The notes under the pieces: generated by a model
The model's input: the letters and a program-made list of their open reading frames with translations, nothing else
What the model was told of the DNA's origin: nothing
Database searches by the model: none
Assembly: GCA_946538425.1 (NCBI GenBank)
Contig: CAMNGM010000008.1
Span: 1 to 36,025 of the forward strand
DNA length: 36,025 nt
Direction of reading: 5' to 3'
Source: an uncultured Bacteroidales bacterium
Lineage (GTDB): Bacteria; Bacteroidota; Bacteroidia; Bacteroidales; UBA932
Position numbers and translations under genes: made by a program
Shown: one piece after another, positions 26,951-35,885 of the stretch
Numbering within the stretch: position 1 is the first letter of the stretch
Layout: every line of letters begins with the position of its first letter

Positions 26951-27990
26951 ACAAGCCCAAACTCGTCGTCGGCATCACCCAGGGTGACAGCAACGGCATC
27001 GGATATGAAGTGCTCATCAAGTCCCTGGCGGACTCCCGCATCCTGGACTCCTTCACCCCCGTGGTGTACGGATCGTCCAAGATCTTCGGCTTCTACCGCA
27101 AGCAGCTCCACGAGATCGAGCAGATGGACACCTACGTCATCCATACGGCGAAGGACGTCCACGTCAAGCGCATCAACATCGTCAACTGCCTGCCGGAGAA
27201 CTTCTATGCGGAGCCCGGCCAGCCCAGCCCTGACTCCGCCAAGGCGGCGATGCTGTCCCTGTCGGCGGCCGTGCAGGACCTCAAGGACGGCTACATCGAC
27301 GTCCTGGTGACCGGCCCGATCAACAAGCGGGCGATGACCGCCCAGGGTTTCGGCTTCACCGGCCACACCGAGTACCTCCAGGACGCCTTCGGGGCGAAGG
27401 AGATCGCGATGATCATGGTCTCGCCCCAGCTGCGGATCGCCGTGGCCACCGGCCACATCCCGCTGAAGGACGTCCCGGCGTCCCTCACCCAGGAGGGCAT
27501 CCTCTCGAAGCTCCGCCTGATGAACGAGTCCCTGGAGCGCGACTTCGCCATCCCCAAGCCGAAAATCGCCGTCCTGGGCCTGAACCCGCACTGCGGTGAC
27601 GGCGGCCTGCTGGGCGACGAAGAGAAGGAAATCATCCTCCCGGCCGTCCTCCAGGCGCAGGAGGAGGGCATCCTCGCCTTCGGCCCCTACTCCCCCGACG
27701 GCTTCTTCGGACTCGGGAACTACAGCCGCTTCGACGCCACCCTGGCGATGTACCACGACCAGGGCCTGGCCCCGTTCAAGGCCCTCGCCTTCGCCGATGG
27801 CGTGAACTACACGGCCGGCCTCCCGGTCGTCCGCACCTCGCCCGACCACGGCACCGCCTACGACATGGCGGGCCGCGACGAGGCCGATCCGCATTCGATG
27901 CTCCACGCCATCTACACGGCGATCGACATCTTCAACAACCGGCTCGCCTACGACGAGCTGCACAGCGGGAAAATGAGACTGGAGCGCTGA
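26947..27990 (+). CDS. pdxA: 4-hydroxythreonine-4-phosphate dehydrogenase (PdxA)
   Basis: LVVGITQGDSNGIGYEV...VLVTGPINKRAM...FTGHTEYL...VATGHIPLKDV...LGLNPHCGDGGLLG...AMYHDQGLAPFKAL...RTSPDHGTAYDMAG. Confidence 0.97.
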   Translation: MNKPKLVVGITQGDSNGIGYEVLIKSLADSRILDSFTPVVYGSSKIFGFYRKQLHEIEQMDTYVIHTAKDVHVKRINIVNCLPENFYAEPGQPSPDSAKAAMLSLSAAVQDLKDGYIDVLVTGPINKRAMTAQGFGFTGHTEYLQDAFGAKEIAMIMVSPQLRIAVATGHIPLKDVPASLTQEGILSKLRLMNESLERDFAIPKPKIAVLGLNPHCGDGGLLGDEEKEIILPAVLQAQEEGILAFGPYSPDGFFGLGNYSRFDATLAMYHDQGLAPFKALAFADGVNYTAGLPVVRTSPDHGTAYDMAGRDEADPHSMLHAIYTAIDIFNNRLAYDELHSGKMRLER

Positions 27991-27991
27991 T

Positions 27992-29632
27992 TCAGGCCAG
28001 CCGGTCGATCCGGCAGGTCCTTTCGCACAGCTGCGCGATCCTTTCGCGGTGGGTAATGAAGATCATCGTCTTGCCCGCCGCTTTTTTCGTGAGGTTGTCC
28101 ATCAGCTTCTGCTCGGTCTCGGGGTCGAGGGAGGAGCTGAACTCGTCCAGGAGGAGGATGGAGCCCGGGCGCAGAAGGCCGCGGGCGATGGCGATGCGCT
28201 GCGCCTGGCCTTCGCTGAGGCCGGCGCCGCCTTCGCCGCAGCGGGTTTCCAGCCCGTCCGGCAGGCTGAACACGAAATCGGCCACGGCCGTTTCCAGGGC
28301 CGCTCGCATCTCCTCCTCAGTCGCCTCCGGATTGCCCATCAGGAGGTTTTCGCGGACGGAGCCGCTCAGAAGCGTGTTGCCCTGCGGGACATAGACGAGG
28401 TTGCAGCGGGTGGCGGCGGAAGCCGGCACTTCCTGCGTCCCGTCATACAGGACCACACGGCCGCCGACCGGCTTCAGGAGGGCGAGCATCAGCCGGATGA
28501 GCGTACTCTTGCCCGACCCGGTCTCGCCCACGATGGCGGTCCGGGAAAGCGGCGGAAAGTCGAAGGTCAAACCTTTCAGGATCATCCGTTTGCCGTCCGG
28601 ATAACGGTAATCAAGACCCTCCACGCGGACGCCGGCGGGGCCGGCGAGCTTCACCGGTTGGCCCACCGCCTCCTTGGGGGCATCCTCCATCTCCATAAGC
28701 CGGTCGACGGACGTGGTGGAATAGATGAGGGACGGAATCTGGCGGGTCAGGTTCACGAGCGGGCGCTGGACCTGCCCCACGAGCTGCAGGAACGCCGTCA
28801 TCACGCCGAAGGTCAGGGAACCCCGCGAGATGCCGTACACGCCCCACAGGAACGCGGCGATGTAGCCGAAGGAGAAAGCGGCGCCCACCATCGCCCGGGC
28901 GATGACATTGAACCGCGTACGCTCTTTAATCTGGCCGTATTCCCGGTCCTGGAGGTCGTCAAGGCGGTCTTCCATCCGGCCCTCGTTCTCCATCGACTGG
29001 ATCACCATCCGATGCTGGAGACTTTCCTGGAGGTGGCTCTGGACCTCGCTCTCGGTCTCGCGGATCCCGCGGGTCATCTCCCGCAGACGACGGACGAACA
29101 GCCGGCTGAACAGGATGAAGAGCGGGGTGATGAGCACCAGCAGCGCGGCGAGCCGCCATTCCATCGTGCAAAGGAACACGATGGCGGCCACCAGTTGGAC
29201 CAGGGTGGTGAAAATCTGCGGGAAATCGGAGACGATGACGTTCGTGACGGTGCTCACATCGGACTCGAGTCGGTTCACCGTATCCCCCGTATGCCGCTTC
29301 TCCTTCCCCAGCCATTCGGCATACAGGAGGTTCGAATAGAGTCCTTTCCGGATGATGAAGTTCATCTTGGAGTTCGTCAGGTTCTCCACCCGCACGTTGA
29401 CGGCGGAGACCACGATCCGGAGGACGACGGTGGCGAGGACGCAGGCCGTATACAGGCCCAGGCTCCCGGCCTCCACGCCGGTGGCGATGTCCACCAGCCG
29501 CTTGCACAGGAAGATGAACAGGAGGTTCAGGCCCACGGTCAACGAGCCCAGCAGGATGTTCACGAGGATCGCCCCCCGCGCCCCCACGGAGTGCGACCAG
29601 AGCCAGCGCATATATTTAAGTATTCCTTTCAT
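27992..29632 (-). CDS. ABC transporter, fused permease/ATP-binding (type-1 exporter)
   Basis: N-terminal TM domain; Walker A VGETGSGKSTLI; signature LSEGQAQRIAIARG; Walker B ILLLDEFSSSLD. Confidence 0.95.
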   Translation of the reverse strand: MKGILKYMRWLWSHSVGARGAILVNILLGSLTVGLNLLFIFLCKRLVDIATGVEAGSLGLYTACVLATVVLRIVVSAVNVRVENLTNSKMNFIIRKGLYSNLLYAEWLGKEKRHTGDTVNRLESDVSTVTNVIVSDFPQIFTTLVQLVAAIVFLCTMEWRLAALLVLITPLFILFSRLFVRRLREMTRGIRETESEVQSHLQESLQHRMVIQSMENEGRMEDRLDDLQDREYGQIKERTRFNVIARAMVGAAFSFGYIAAFLWGVYGISRGSLTFGVMTAFLQLVGQVQRPLVNLTRQIPSLIYSTTSVDRLMEMEDAPKEAVGQPVKLAGPAGVRVEGLDYRYPDGKRMILKGLTFDFPPLSRTAIVGETGSGKSTLIRLMLALLKPVGGRVVLYDGTQEVPASAATRCNLVYVPQGNTLLSGSVRENLLMGNPEATEEEMRAALETAVADFVFSLPDGLETRCGEGGAGLSEGQAQRIAIARGLLRPGSILLLDEFSSSLDPETEQKLMDNLTKKAAGKTMIFITHRERIAQLCERTCRIDRLA

Positions 29633-30765
29633 TCTCCCTTAGCAAGTCTTTGCAAACCATAACCGAAGGCCCCTAAAAAGAAGCGGATGGATTCCTGCGG
29701 GAACACCCGGAAATGCCGCAGCCGGTCCGCCACCACCAGGCGCCAGAAGGAATGGACCTTCCGGACCAGATAGGGCTCCCGGCCCCTGGAACGGTCCACG
29801 TTTTTTCCGAAATTGCCGCAGCAGCGGATGTACTGCCAGATCCGGGCGTTCTTCGCCGGATCGGGCGCCGCCGCGAGGGGAAGCTTCTCCGCCGGGCAGC
29901 CCAGATACTCCTGCGCGAAACCGGTGAACACCTTCCACAGACGGAGGAGTCCGAGCGCCTGCAGGCGGTTCTCCAGGATGACGGGATGGATGTCCCGCTT
30001 ATGGACCGAGACGAACGTCATCCAGTCCACCAGCTGCCGCAATCCCACGCCGCCGGACCAATAGTGCTGGAGGAAGTGGACGAAGATGTAAACCGCATTG
30101 AAACCCGCCTCCGGCACCGGAATCCCGGCCCCGTCCAGCGTGACCTCGGGGAAGGGGCGTCCATCGAACTGTTCCTCAAGCAACGCTGCAAGTTTTCCGT
30201 CCAATTGTCTGGACATCAGCGTACTGATACTTCCGTGAATCTCGACTTCGATACTGCGGAAATGCATTCCCTGGTGCCAGATGCCCGCCGCTTCCTCCTC
30301 GATCCGCGTCGCCTTGGGCAGCAGGACCGCTTTCGCCGCCTCATAGGAGGACGGGAGAAGCAGGAGGTCGATGTCCCCGGGCTGGCGGCGCTCCGGATCC
30401 GGATAGTCCACGGCCAGGGCCTGGCCCTTGACCAGGACGACCGGGATGCCGGCGAGCGCCCGGAAAAGCTTCGGGATGAAGGCGTCCAGCACGCGGTTCC
30501 GCTTGGCGGTCGCCATCAGGTCCCCCAGGAAAGGGTCCAGGCGTTCGGGTTCCGCCGGAAGCAGTTCGCCGGGAAGCCGGTTGACGCCATCGGTCACCAG
30601 GGGGACGACCGTTTGCGCATAGGCCAGGCGGTACAAGGCCTCCCAGTCCGTACCGGAGGCAAACGGCGCCCGATCCGGGACCTCGTTCCAAAGCCCGGAG
30701 CGCAGCAGCGCAAAAAACTGACCGTCAACTGCCTGTCCTACTCGGCGATTCCGATTTCCTTCCAT
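29629..30765 (-). CDS. Nucleotidyltransferase family protein (NTP_transf_5-like, PF14907)
   Basis: IPVVLVKGQALAVDYPDPERRQPGDIDLLLLP followed by RSIEVEIHGSIS, an acidic GDxDL nucleotidyltransferase pattern; ATGA overlap with the ABC gene. GTG start at 30774 possible. Confidence 0.8.
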   Translation of the reverse strand: MEGNRNRRVGQAVDGQFFALLRSGLWNEVPDRAPFASGTDWEALYRLAYAQTVVPLVTDGVNRLPGELLPAEPERLDPFLGDLMATAKRNRVLDAFIPKLFRALAGIPVVLVKGQALAVDYPDPERRQPGDIDLLLLPSSYEAAKAVLLPKATRIEEEAAGIWHQGMHFRSIEVEIHGSISTLMSRQLDGKLAALLEEQFDGRPFPEVTLDGAGIPVPEAGFNAVYIFVHFLQHYWSGGVGLRQLVDWMTFVSVHKRDIHPVILENRLQALGLLRLWKVFTGFAQEYLGCPAEKLPLAAAPDPAKNARIWQYIRCCGNFGKNVDRSRGREPYLVRKVHSFWRLVVADRLRHFRVFPQESIRFFLGAFGYGLQRLAKGE

Positions 30766-31004
30766 TGGGCGCACAGGGCTTCGGCGTCCTTCAGGGCCCG
30801 TTCGCGATCCACCTCATATTCCTGCGTGAGCAGGTCGGCGAGTCGCTCCGGGGTGAAGTCCTCCCCCGCCACGGCCTTGAACAGGTAGGCGGCGGTATCG
30901 TTGAGGCTCACGAGTTTGGAGAAATTGACATTGGCCGTCCCCTCGCCGGAGACGACATTCTGTCCGCAAATGGTCCTGAGGACGAATCCTTCCTTGATTT
31001 TCAT
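30738..31004 (-). CDS. PqqD family protein (RRE-like fold)
   Basis: 88 aa: MKIKEGFVLRTICGQNVVSGEGTANVNFSKLVSLNDTAAYLFKAVAGEDFTPERLADLLTQEYEVDRERALKDAEALCAQWKEIGIAE, matching the PqqD pattern (PF05402). Confidence 0.85.
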   Translation of the reverse strand: MKIKEGFVLRTICGQNVVSGEGTANVNFSKLVSLNDTAAYLFKAVAGEDFTPERLADLLTQEYEVDRERALKDAEALCAQWKEIGIAE

Positions 31005-31492
31005 ATGTTTCTATTCTCTTTGATCCACTGTCGGTTCCACGGCAGGTGCCGGTAGATGAACAGGATATACCGGCGCACAGGGCGCAGCCACTGCCAAAAA
31101 TGTACCAGCCGCAGCTGCCCGGGAGCATACGGGTCCACGGGGCGCTTCCCGCCGCGGAGAATCTTCACCGCCTTGGCGAGAACCTGGTCCCGGCGCACGT
31201 GCTCGTGGTTTTTCGGGACTCCGTCGCCCATGATGTCCACCGCGTCCCCGTCGATGGAAAGGATGCGGTGCATCACGTACCGGCCGCCCTCGCGGGGCCC
31301 TACGCGGAACAGGACGATGTCATCGGCCTTCAGGTCCGCGCCGGCCTTCTCCAGGACGACGAGGTCCTTGCCGCCGCGGATGAACGGGAGCATGCTGTAG
31401 CCCTTGACGGGAATGGTCACCCGCTTTCCCTGTTCCAGCACCCGCAGGACGTCGGCAAAGAACGTTTCGTTGTCGATGATCATCTTTTCCAT
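31001..31492 (-). CDS. S24/S26-family (signal-peptidase-like) serine peptidase
   Basis: VTIPVKGYSMLPFIRGGKDLVVL...DDIVLFRV...RYVMHRILSIDGD...GDGVPKNHE; Ser in GYSM and His in VMHRI. Confidence 0.85.
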   Translation of the reverse strand: MEKMIIDNETFFADVLRVLEQGKRVTIPVKGYSMLPFIRGGKDLVVLEKAGADLKADDIVLFRVGPREGGRYVMHRILSIDGDAVDIMGDGVPKNHEHVRRDQVLAKAVKILRGGKRPVDPYAPGQLRLVHFWQWLRPVRRYILFIYRHLPWNRQWIKENRNI

Positions 31493-31500
31493 ACGAGGGA

Positions 31501-31528
31501 CAAAGTTACGAAAGATTTATTATTTTTG
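31501..31528. promoter_or_regulatory. Divergent candidate -7 boxes for the S26/PqqD cassette (minus) and recG (plus)
   Basis: Minus TAACTTTG (31501-31508) and plus TATTTTTG (31521-31528) between starts at 31492 and 31533. Confidence 0.45.
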
Positions 31529-31532
31529 CATT

Positions 31533-33668
31533 ATGAGCAAGGCGATGGAAACGGACATCCAGTACCTTCCGGGGGTGGGCCCGCGGCGGGCGGCGCTCCT
31601 GCGGAGCGAACTGGCGGTGGCGACGGTGGGAGACCTCGTGCGCCTGTATCCTTTCCGCTACATCGACCGCAGCACCGTCCAGAAGATCGCTGACATCCAC
31701 CCGGACCAGTCCTACGTACAGATCGTCGGCACCGTCCTGAAGGTCCGCCTGCTCGCCAAGAACGGCGCCGAACTCCCGGCCGACAAGCTCAAGTACAACC
31801 TGGTCAACCGCCTCTCGGCGATCATCGGCGACGACAGCGGCGAGATGGAAGTCGTCTTCTTCAAGGGGGTCAAGTACATGCATTCCCGGCTCATCCCGGG
31901 GCACACCTTCCTTTTCTTCGGCAAGCCGCAGGCCTTCAACGGCCGCGTCAATATGGTCCATCCCGAATTCGACGCCCCGGACAACGCGCAGGCCGGCGTC
32001 CTGACGGGCGTGTACACGTCGACGGAGAAACTCAAGAACGGCGGCATCACGGGCAAGCTGATGTGCAAGCTCGTCGCGTCGGCCCTGGACCTCGTCCTTC
32101 CCACCCTGGAGGAGACGCTTCCGGACTACATCCTCAAGGAGAAGGGCCTCGTCCCCCTGAGCTTCGCCCTCCGGCAGATCCACTTCCCCGTGGACCAGAA
32201 CGCCCTGGCGAAGGCCACCTACCGGCTCAAGTTCGAGGAGCTGTTCTACCTGCAGCTCTCGCTCCTGAAGCAGAAATACATCCGCAGCCGGAACGCCGTA
32301 GGCCTGCCGATGCCCCGGGTGGGCGATGCGTTCAACCGCTGCTACCGGGCCCTTCCCTATGACCTGACCGGCGCCCAGAAGCGCGTCATCAAGGAAATCC
32401 GCGAGGACCTCAAGGGCGGCCGCCAGATGAACCGCCTGCTGCAGGGAGACGTGGGCAGCGGCAAGACGATGGTGGCCGTGCTTTCGTCCCTCATCGCCGT
32501 GGCGAATGGCTACCAGGCCTGCCTGATGGCGCCGACGGAAGTCCTTGCGAACCAGCACTTCGCCAACATATCCAAGTACCTCGCCCCGACCGGGGTGAAG
32601 GCCGCCCTCCTCACCGGCTCCACCGGGGTGGCGGCCCGGCGCGAGATCCACGCGGGGCTCCAGGACGGCAGCATCGGCCTGATCGTGGGCACCCACGCCC
32701 TCATCGAGGACACGGTCGTGTTCAAGGCCCTCGGGCTCGCGATCGTGGACGAGCAGCACCGCTTCGGGGTGGACCAGCGCGCGAAACTCTGGGCCAAGGG
32801 CGCCGGCGGCGTGGCGCCGCACGTGCTCGTGATGACGGCGACGCCCATCCCCCGCACCCTGGCGATGACCCTGTACGGCGACTTGGACGTCTCCGTCATC
32901 GACGAGATGCCCCCGGGCCGGAAGCCCGTCCAGACGCTCTGCGTGGGCGAGAACAAGCGGGTCGCGATGTACAATTTCATCCGCGACGAGATCGCCCGGG
33001 GGCGCCAGGCCTTCATCGTCTATCCGCTCATCTTCGAGAGCGAGAAACTCGACTACAAGAACCTGGAGCTCGGCTACGAGGAAGTCGTCAAGCAGTTCCC
33101 GGAGCCCAAGTACCAGGTGGCGATCGTCCACGGCCGGCAGACGGCCGAGGAAAAGAAGTTCTTCATGGACGCCTTCGCGGCCGGCCGGGCGAACATCCTC
33201 GTGTCCACCACCGTCATCGAGGTGGGCGTGGACGTCCCCAATGCGTCCGTGATGGTCATCGAGAGCGCGGAACGCTTCGGCCTGAGCCAGCTGCACCAGC
33301 TGCGCGGCCGCGTGGGCCGGGGCGCCGAACGCTCCTACTGCATCCTGATGAAGGGGTACAAGGTGTCCAAGGAGTCCCAGAAGCGCCTGGACCTGATGTG
33401 CGCCACCGAGGACGGCTTCCAGATCGCGGAGGAGGATATGAAGATGCGCGGGCCCGGCGACCTCGAGGGCACGCAGCAGTCCGGCCTCCCGATCTCGCTG
33501 AACATCGCCTCCCTCGCCCGCGACGGGATCATCCTGTCCGACGCCCGCGGCTATGCCGCCCACATCCTGGACCTCGACCCTGCATTGGAAAAGCCCGGCA
33601 ACGCGGTTCTCGCGGCCGAGCTTCGGAAAGACAAGTATCAGCAGAAGGACTACTCGAAGATCTCCTAG
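31533..33668 (+). CDS. recG: ATP-dependent DNA helicase RecG
   Basis: MSKAMETDIQYLPGVGPRRAALL...RLLQGDVGSGKTMVA...APTEVLANQHF...IVDEQHRFGVDQR...MTATPIPRTLAMTLYGDLDVSVIDEMPPGRKPV...QLRGRVGRG. Confidence 0.98.
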   Translation: MSKAMETDIQYLPGVGPRRAALLRSELAVATVGDLVRLYPFRYIDRSTVQKIADIHPDQSYVQIVGTVLKVRLLAKNGAELPADKLKYNLVNRLSAIIGDDSGEMEVVFFKGVKYMHSRLIPGHTFLFFGKPQAFNGRVNMVHPEFDAPDNAQAGVLTGVYTSTEKLKNGGITGKLMCKLVASALDLVLPTLEETLPDYILKEKGLVPLSFALRQIHFPVDQNALAKATYRLKFEELFYLQLSLLKQKYIRSRNAVGLPMPRVGDAFNRCYRALPYDLTGAQKRVIKEIREDLKGGRQMNRLLQGDVGSGKTMVAVLSSLIAVANGYQACLMAPTEVLANQHFANISKYLAPTGVKAALLTGSTGVAARREIHAGLQDGSIGLIVGTHALIEDTVVFKALGLAIVDEQHRFGVDQRAKLWAKGAGGVAPHVLVMTATPIPRTLAMTLYGDLDVSVIDEMPPGRKPVQTLCVGENKRVAMYNFIRDEIARGRQAFIVYPLIFESEKLDYKNLELGYEEVVKQFPEPKYQVAIVHGRQTAEEKKFFMDAFAAGRANILVSTTVIEVGVDVPNASVMVIESAERFGLSQLHQLRGRVGRGAERSYCILMKGYKVSKESQKRLDLMCATEDGFQIAEEDMKMRGPGDLEGTQQSGLPISLNIASLARDGIILSDARGYAAHILDLDPALEKPGNAVLAAELRKDKYQQKDYSKIS

Positions 33669-35878
33669 TCCTTCATCCAGCGGTCCAGCCAGCCGAAATA
33701 CGTCCGGTGCCAGTAGAGGGCGTTCTGCGGCTGGAGAATCCAGTGGTTCTCCCCCGGGAACACGACCAGCTTCGAAGGGACGCCCATCATCTGGGCGGCG
33801 TTGAACGCGGCCATCCCCTCGTCGTACGGGACGCGGAAGTCGCTGCCGCCGTGGATGCACAGGATCGGCGTGTGCCAGTTCCGGACGAGCTTGTGCGGGG
33901 AGTTGGCGTAGTGGCGGACGGCCTTCGGGGCGTCGGACCAGGGCGATCCGGCCTGCTGGATGCCGCCGAAGGTGATGCCGTCGCCGGCAGGACCCACCTG
34001 GCCTTCCTCGTAGGCGTACTCGTGCGGGATGCCGCCGTTGTCCCAGTTCGGGAACCACATCTCCTCGGTGGTCATATACATATGCTCCTCGTTGAAAATG
34101 CCCGCGTGGGCGATGAAGCAATCGTACAGGTCGCCGTGGATACCGGCCAGATAATAAACACTGTAGCCTCCGTAGGAAGCGCCGCAGGCGGCGACTTTGT
34201 CCACATAGGGTTCATCCTTGATCATCTTCGCGGCGGCCAGATAGTCCTGCATGTTCAGGCCGATGTAGTCGCCCGAGATCTGCTCGCACCAGGGCTGGCC
34301 GAAGGCGGTCGTGCCGTGGCGGTTCGGAAGGACGACGACATAGCCCTGATGGGCCATCAGGCAGTAGTTCCAGCGGTAGGACCAGCCCTGCGAAAGCGTG
34401 CCCTGCGGGCCGCCCAGGCAGATCTCGATGGCCGGGTACACCTTCGTGGGGTCGAACTTGGGCGGGTACAGGACCCAGGTGAGCATCTGCCCGCCGTCGG
34501 CCGTGGGCACCATCCGGGCCTCGGTCTCGTGCTTGTCCAACTGGTCGAGCAGGTGGGCGTTCTCGAAGGTGAGCTGGTCGATGGAGTTGTCCTTCACCGC
34601 CACGAGCTCGGTCGGAAAGTCCATCGAGCAGTAGGTGGCGAGGAGGGTGCCGTCCTGCAGGATGGCGAACGGGGAGCCGAAGTCGAACCAGAGGTTCGGG
34701 GAGGTGATGCGGAAGAAAGCGGTCTCCGGATCGGCGATCACGTTGTAGATGGCCTGGACGCCCTCGACGAGGGCGTTGAAATACAAGGACTTGCCGTCAG
34801 CCGCCCACACGGGGCCGTCGGCGTTGTAGGCGAAGTCCGCCGTCAGGTCCACGATGTTCTCCACGGAAGGGTTGGCGGTCTGCCCCTCCCCTTCCGGCGC
34901 GTAGACGACGTCGGCCACCATCAGGCGCACCTTGTCGGCCTCGTAGCCGTCGCGGGCCATCGACAGCCAGGCGATCTTGCCGCCGTCGGGGCTCCACACG
35001 GGAACGGTGTCATAGCCGCCGCCCATCGGGATGACGGTGGTCTCGCCGGTCAGGATGCAGTAGATGTAGATTTCGGTGTCGGTGGAGAAGGCGTATTCCT
35101 TGCCCGTCTTCTTCTTGCAGGCGTAGGCGATGTAACGGCCGTCCGGGCTCCAGCAGAGGTTCTCGATTCCGCCGAAAGGCCCGTTCGGGAGCTGGTACAT
35201 CACGTCGGGACCGCCCAGGATGTCCAGTCCCTCCTTGACGATGCCGTTGACGAGCGGGGCGACGTAGGTGTGGTTGATGTCCTCCATCCAGTGGTCCCAA
35301 TGGCGGTACATCAAGTCCTCGGTCGCGTACGCATCGGCCTTGTCCAGGAGCGGGTCCGTGTCCACGGGACGCTCGACGGCGCTGTGCACCGTGCTCACGT
35401 ACATTATCTGGGAGGCGTCCGGGGAAAGGGAGAACTCGTCGACTCCCCGTTCGACGTCCGTCACCTGGACGCGTTTCCCCAGGCGGCCGGCCTGGAAGGG
35501 AGCCTTCCACACCTGCCCGCCCTGGAGGAAGAAGATCCACTCGCCGTCCGGGGACCAGCGGGCGTTCGAGATGCTCTTGCCGTCCATCGTGAGCTGCGTC
35601 GGTGCGCCGCCCCCGACCGGGACGACGAAAAGATTGCGGACGCTGCGGTTGTCGGCGATGGAGGTGTAGCTGACCCCGTAAAGGATGGTCTTCCCGTCCG
35701 GGGAAAGCTGCGGATCGGAGAGGCGTCCCAGGGACAGGAGGACTTCCGGAGTCATCCGGCCGTCCTCGATCTTCAGGTCAGCCGGACCGATGTAACCTTT
35801 CTGTGGTTTCATGGATTCTTCGTTGCACGCGAGGAGGGAAAAAGCCGCCACCGCGAGGGTTAACATTTTTGTTTTCAT
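33665..35878 (-). CDS. S9 family prolyl-oligopeptidase-type peptidase, lipoprotein
   Basis: MKTKMLTLAVAAFSLLACNEE lipobox; TolB-like WSPDG repeats; C-terminal hydrolase ACGASYGGYSVYYLAG...CIHGGSDFRVPYDEGMAAFNA. Confidence 0.94.
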   Translation of the reverse strand: MKTKMLTLAVAAFSLLACNEESMKPQKGYIGPADLKIEDGRMTPEVLLSLGRLSDPQLSPDGKTILYGVSYTSIADNRSVRNLFVVPVGGGAPTQLTMDGKSISNARWSPDGEWIFFLQGGQVWKAPFQAGRLGKRVQVTDVERGVDEFSLSPDASQIMYVSTVHSAVERPVDTDPLLDKADAYATEDLMYRHWDHWMEDINHTYVAPLVNGIVKEGLDILGGPDVMYQLPNGPFGGIENLCWSPDGRYIAYACKKKTGKEYAFSTDTEIYIYCILTGETTVIPMGGGYDTVPVWSPDGGKIAWLSMARDGYEADKVRLMVADVVYAPEGEGQTANPSVENIVDLTADFAYNADGPVWAADGKSLYFNALVEGVQAIYNVIADPETAFFRITSPNLWFDFGSPFAILQDGTLLATYCSMDFPTELVAVKDNSIDQLTFENAHLLDQLDKHETEARMVPTADGGQMLTWVLYPPKFDPTKVYPAIEICLGGPQGTLSQGWSYRWNYCLMAHQGYVVVLPNRHGTTAFGQPWCEQISGDYIGLNMQDYLAAAKMIKDEPYVDKVAACGASYGGYSVYYLAGIHGDLYDCFIAHAGIFNEEHMYMTTEEMWFPNWDNGGIPHEYAYEEGQVGPAGDGITFGGIQQAGSPWSDAPKAVRHYANSPHKLVRNWHTPILCIHGGSDFRVPYDEGMAAFNAAQMMGVPSKLVVFPGENHWILQPQNALYWHRTYFGWLDRWMKD

Positions 35879-35885
35879 ATAAAAC

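Noticed and set aside
27992-31532. Encoded RiPP precursor next to the PqqD cassette
   Set aside because: No intergenic space within the cassette and no small Gly/Cys/Ser-rich ORF on the coding strand; any precursor must lie elsewhere.
31506-34121. 871-aa minus-strand ORF across recG
   Set aside because: Shadow of the high-GC3 recG gene; Arg/His/Gly-rich with no recognisable domain.
33398-35863. 821-aa plus-strand ORF antisense to the S9 peptidase
   Set aside because: Shadow ORF; the minus strand encodes a well-conserved S9 peptidase.
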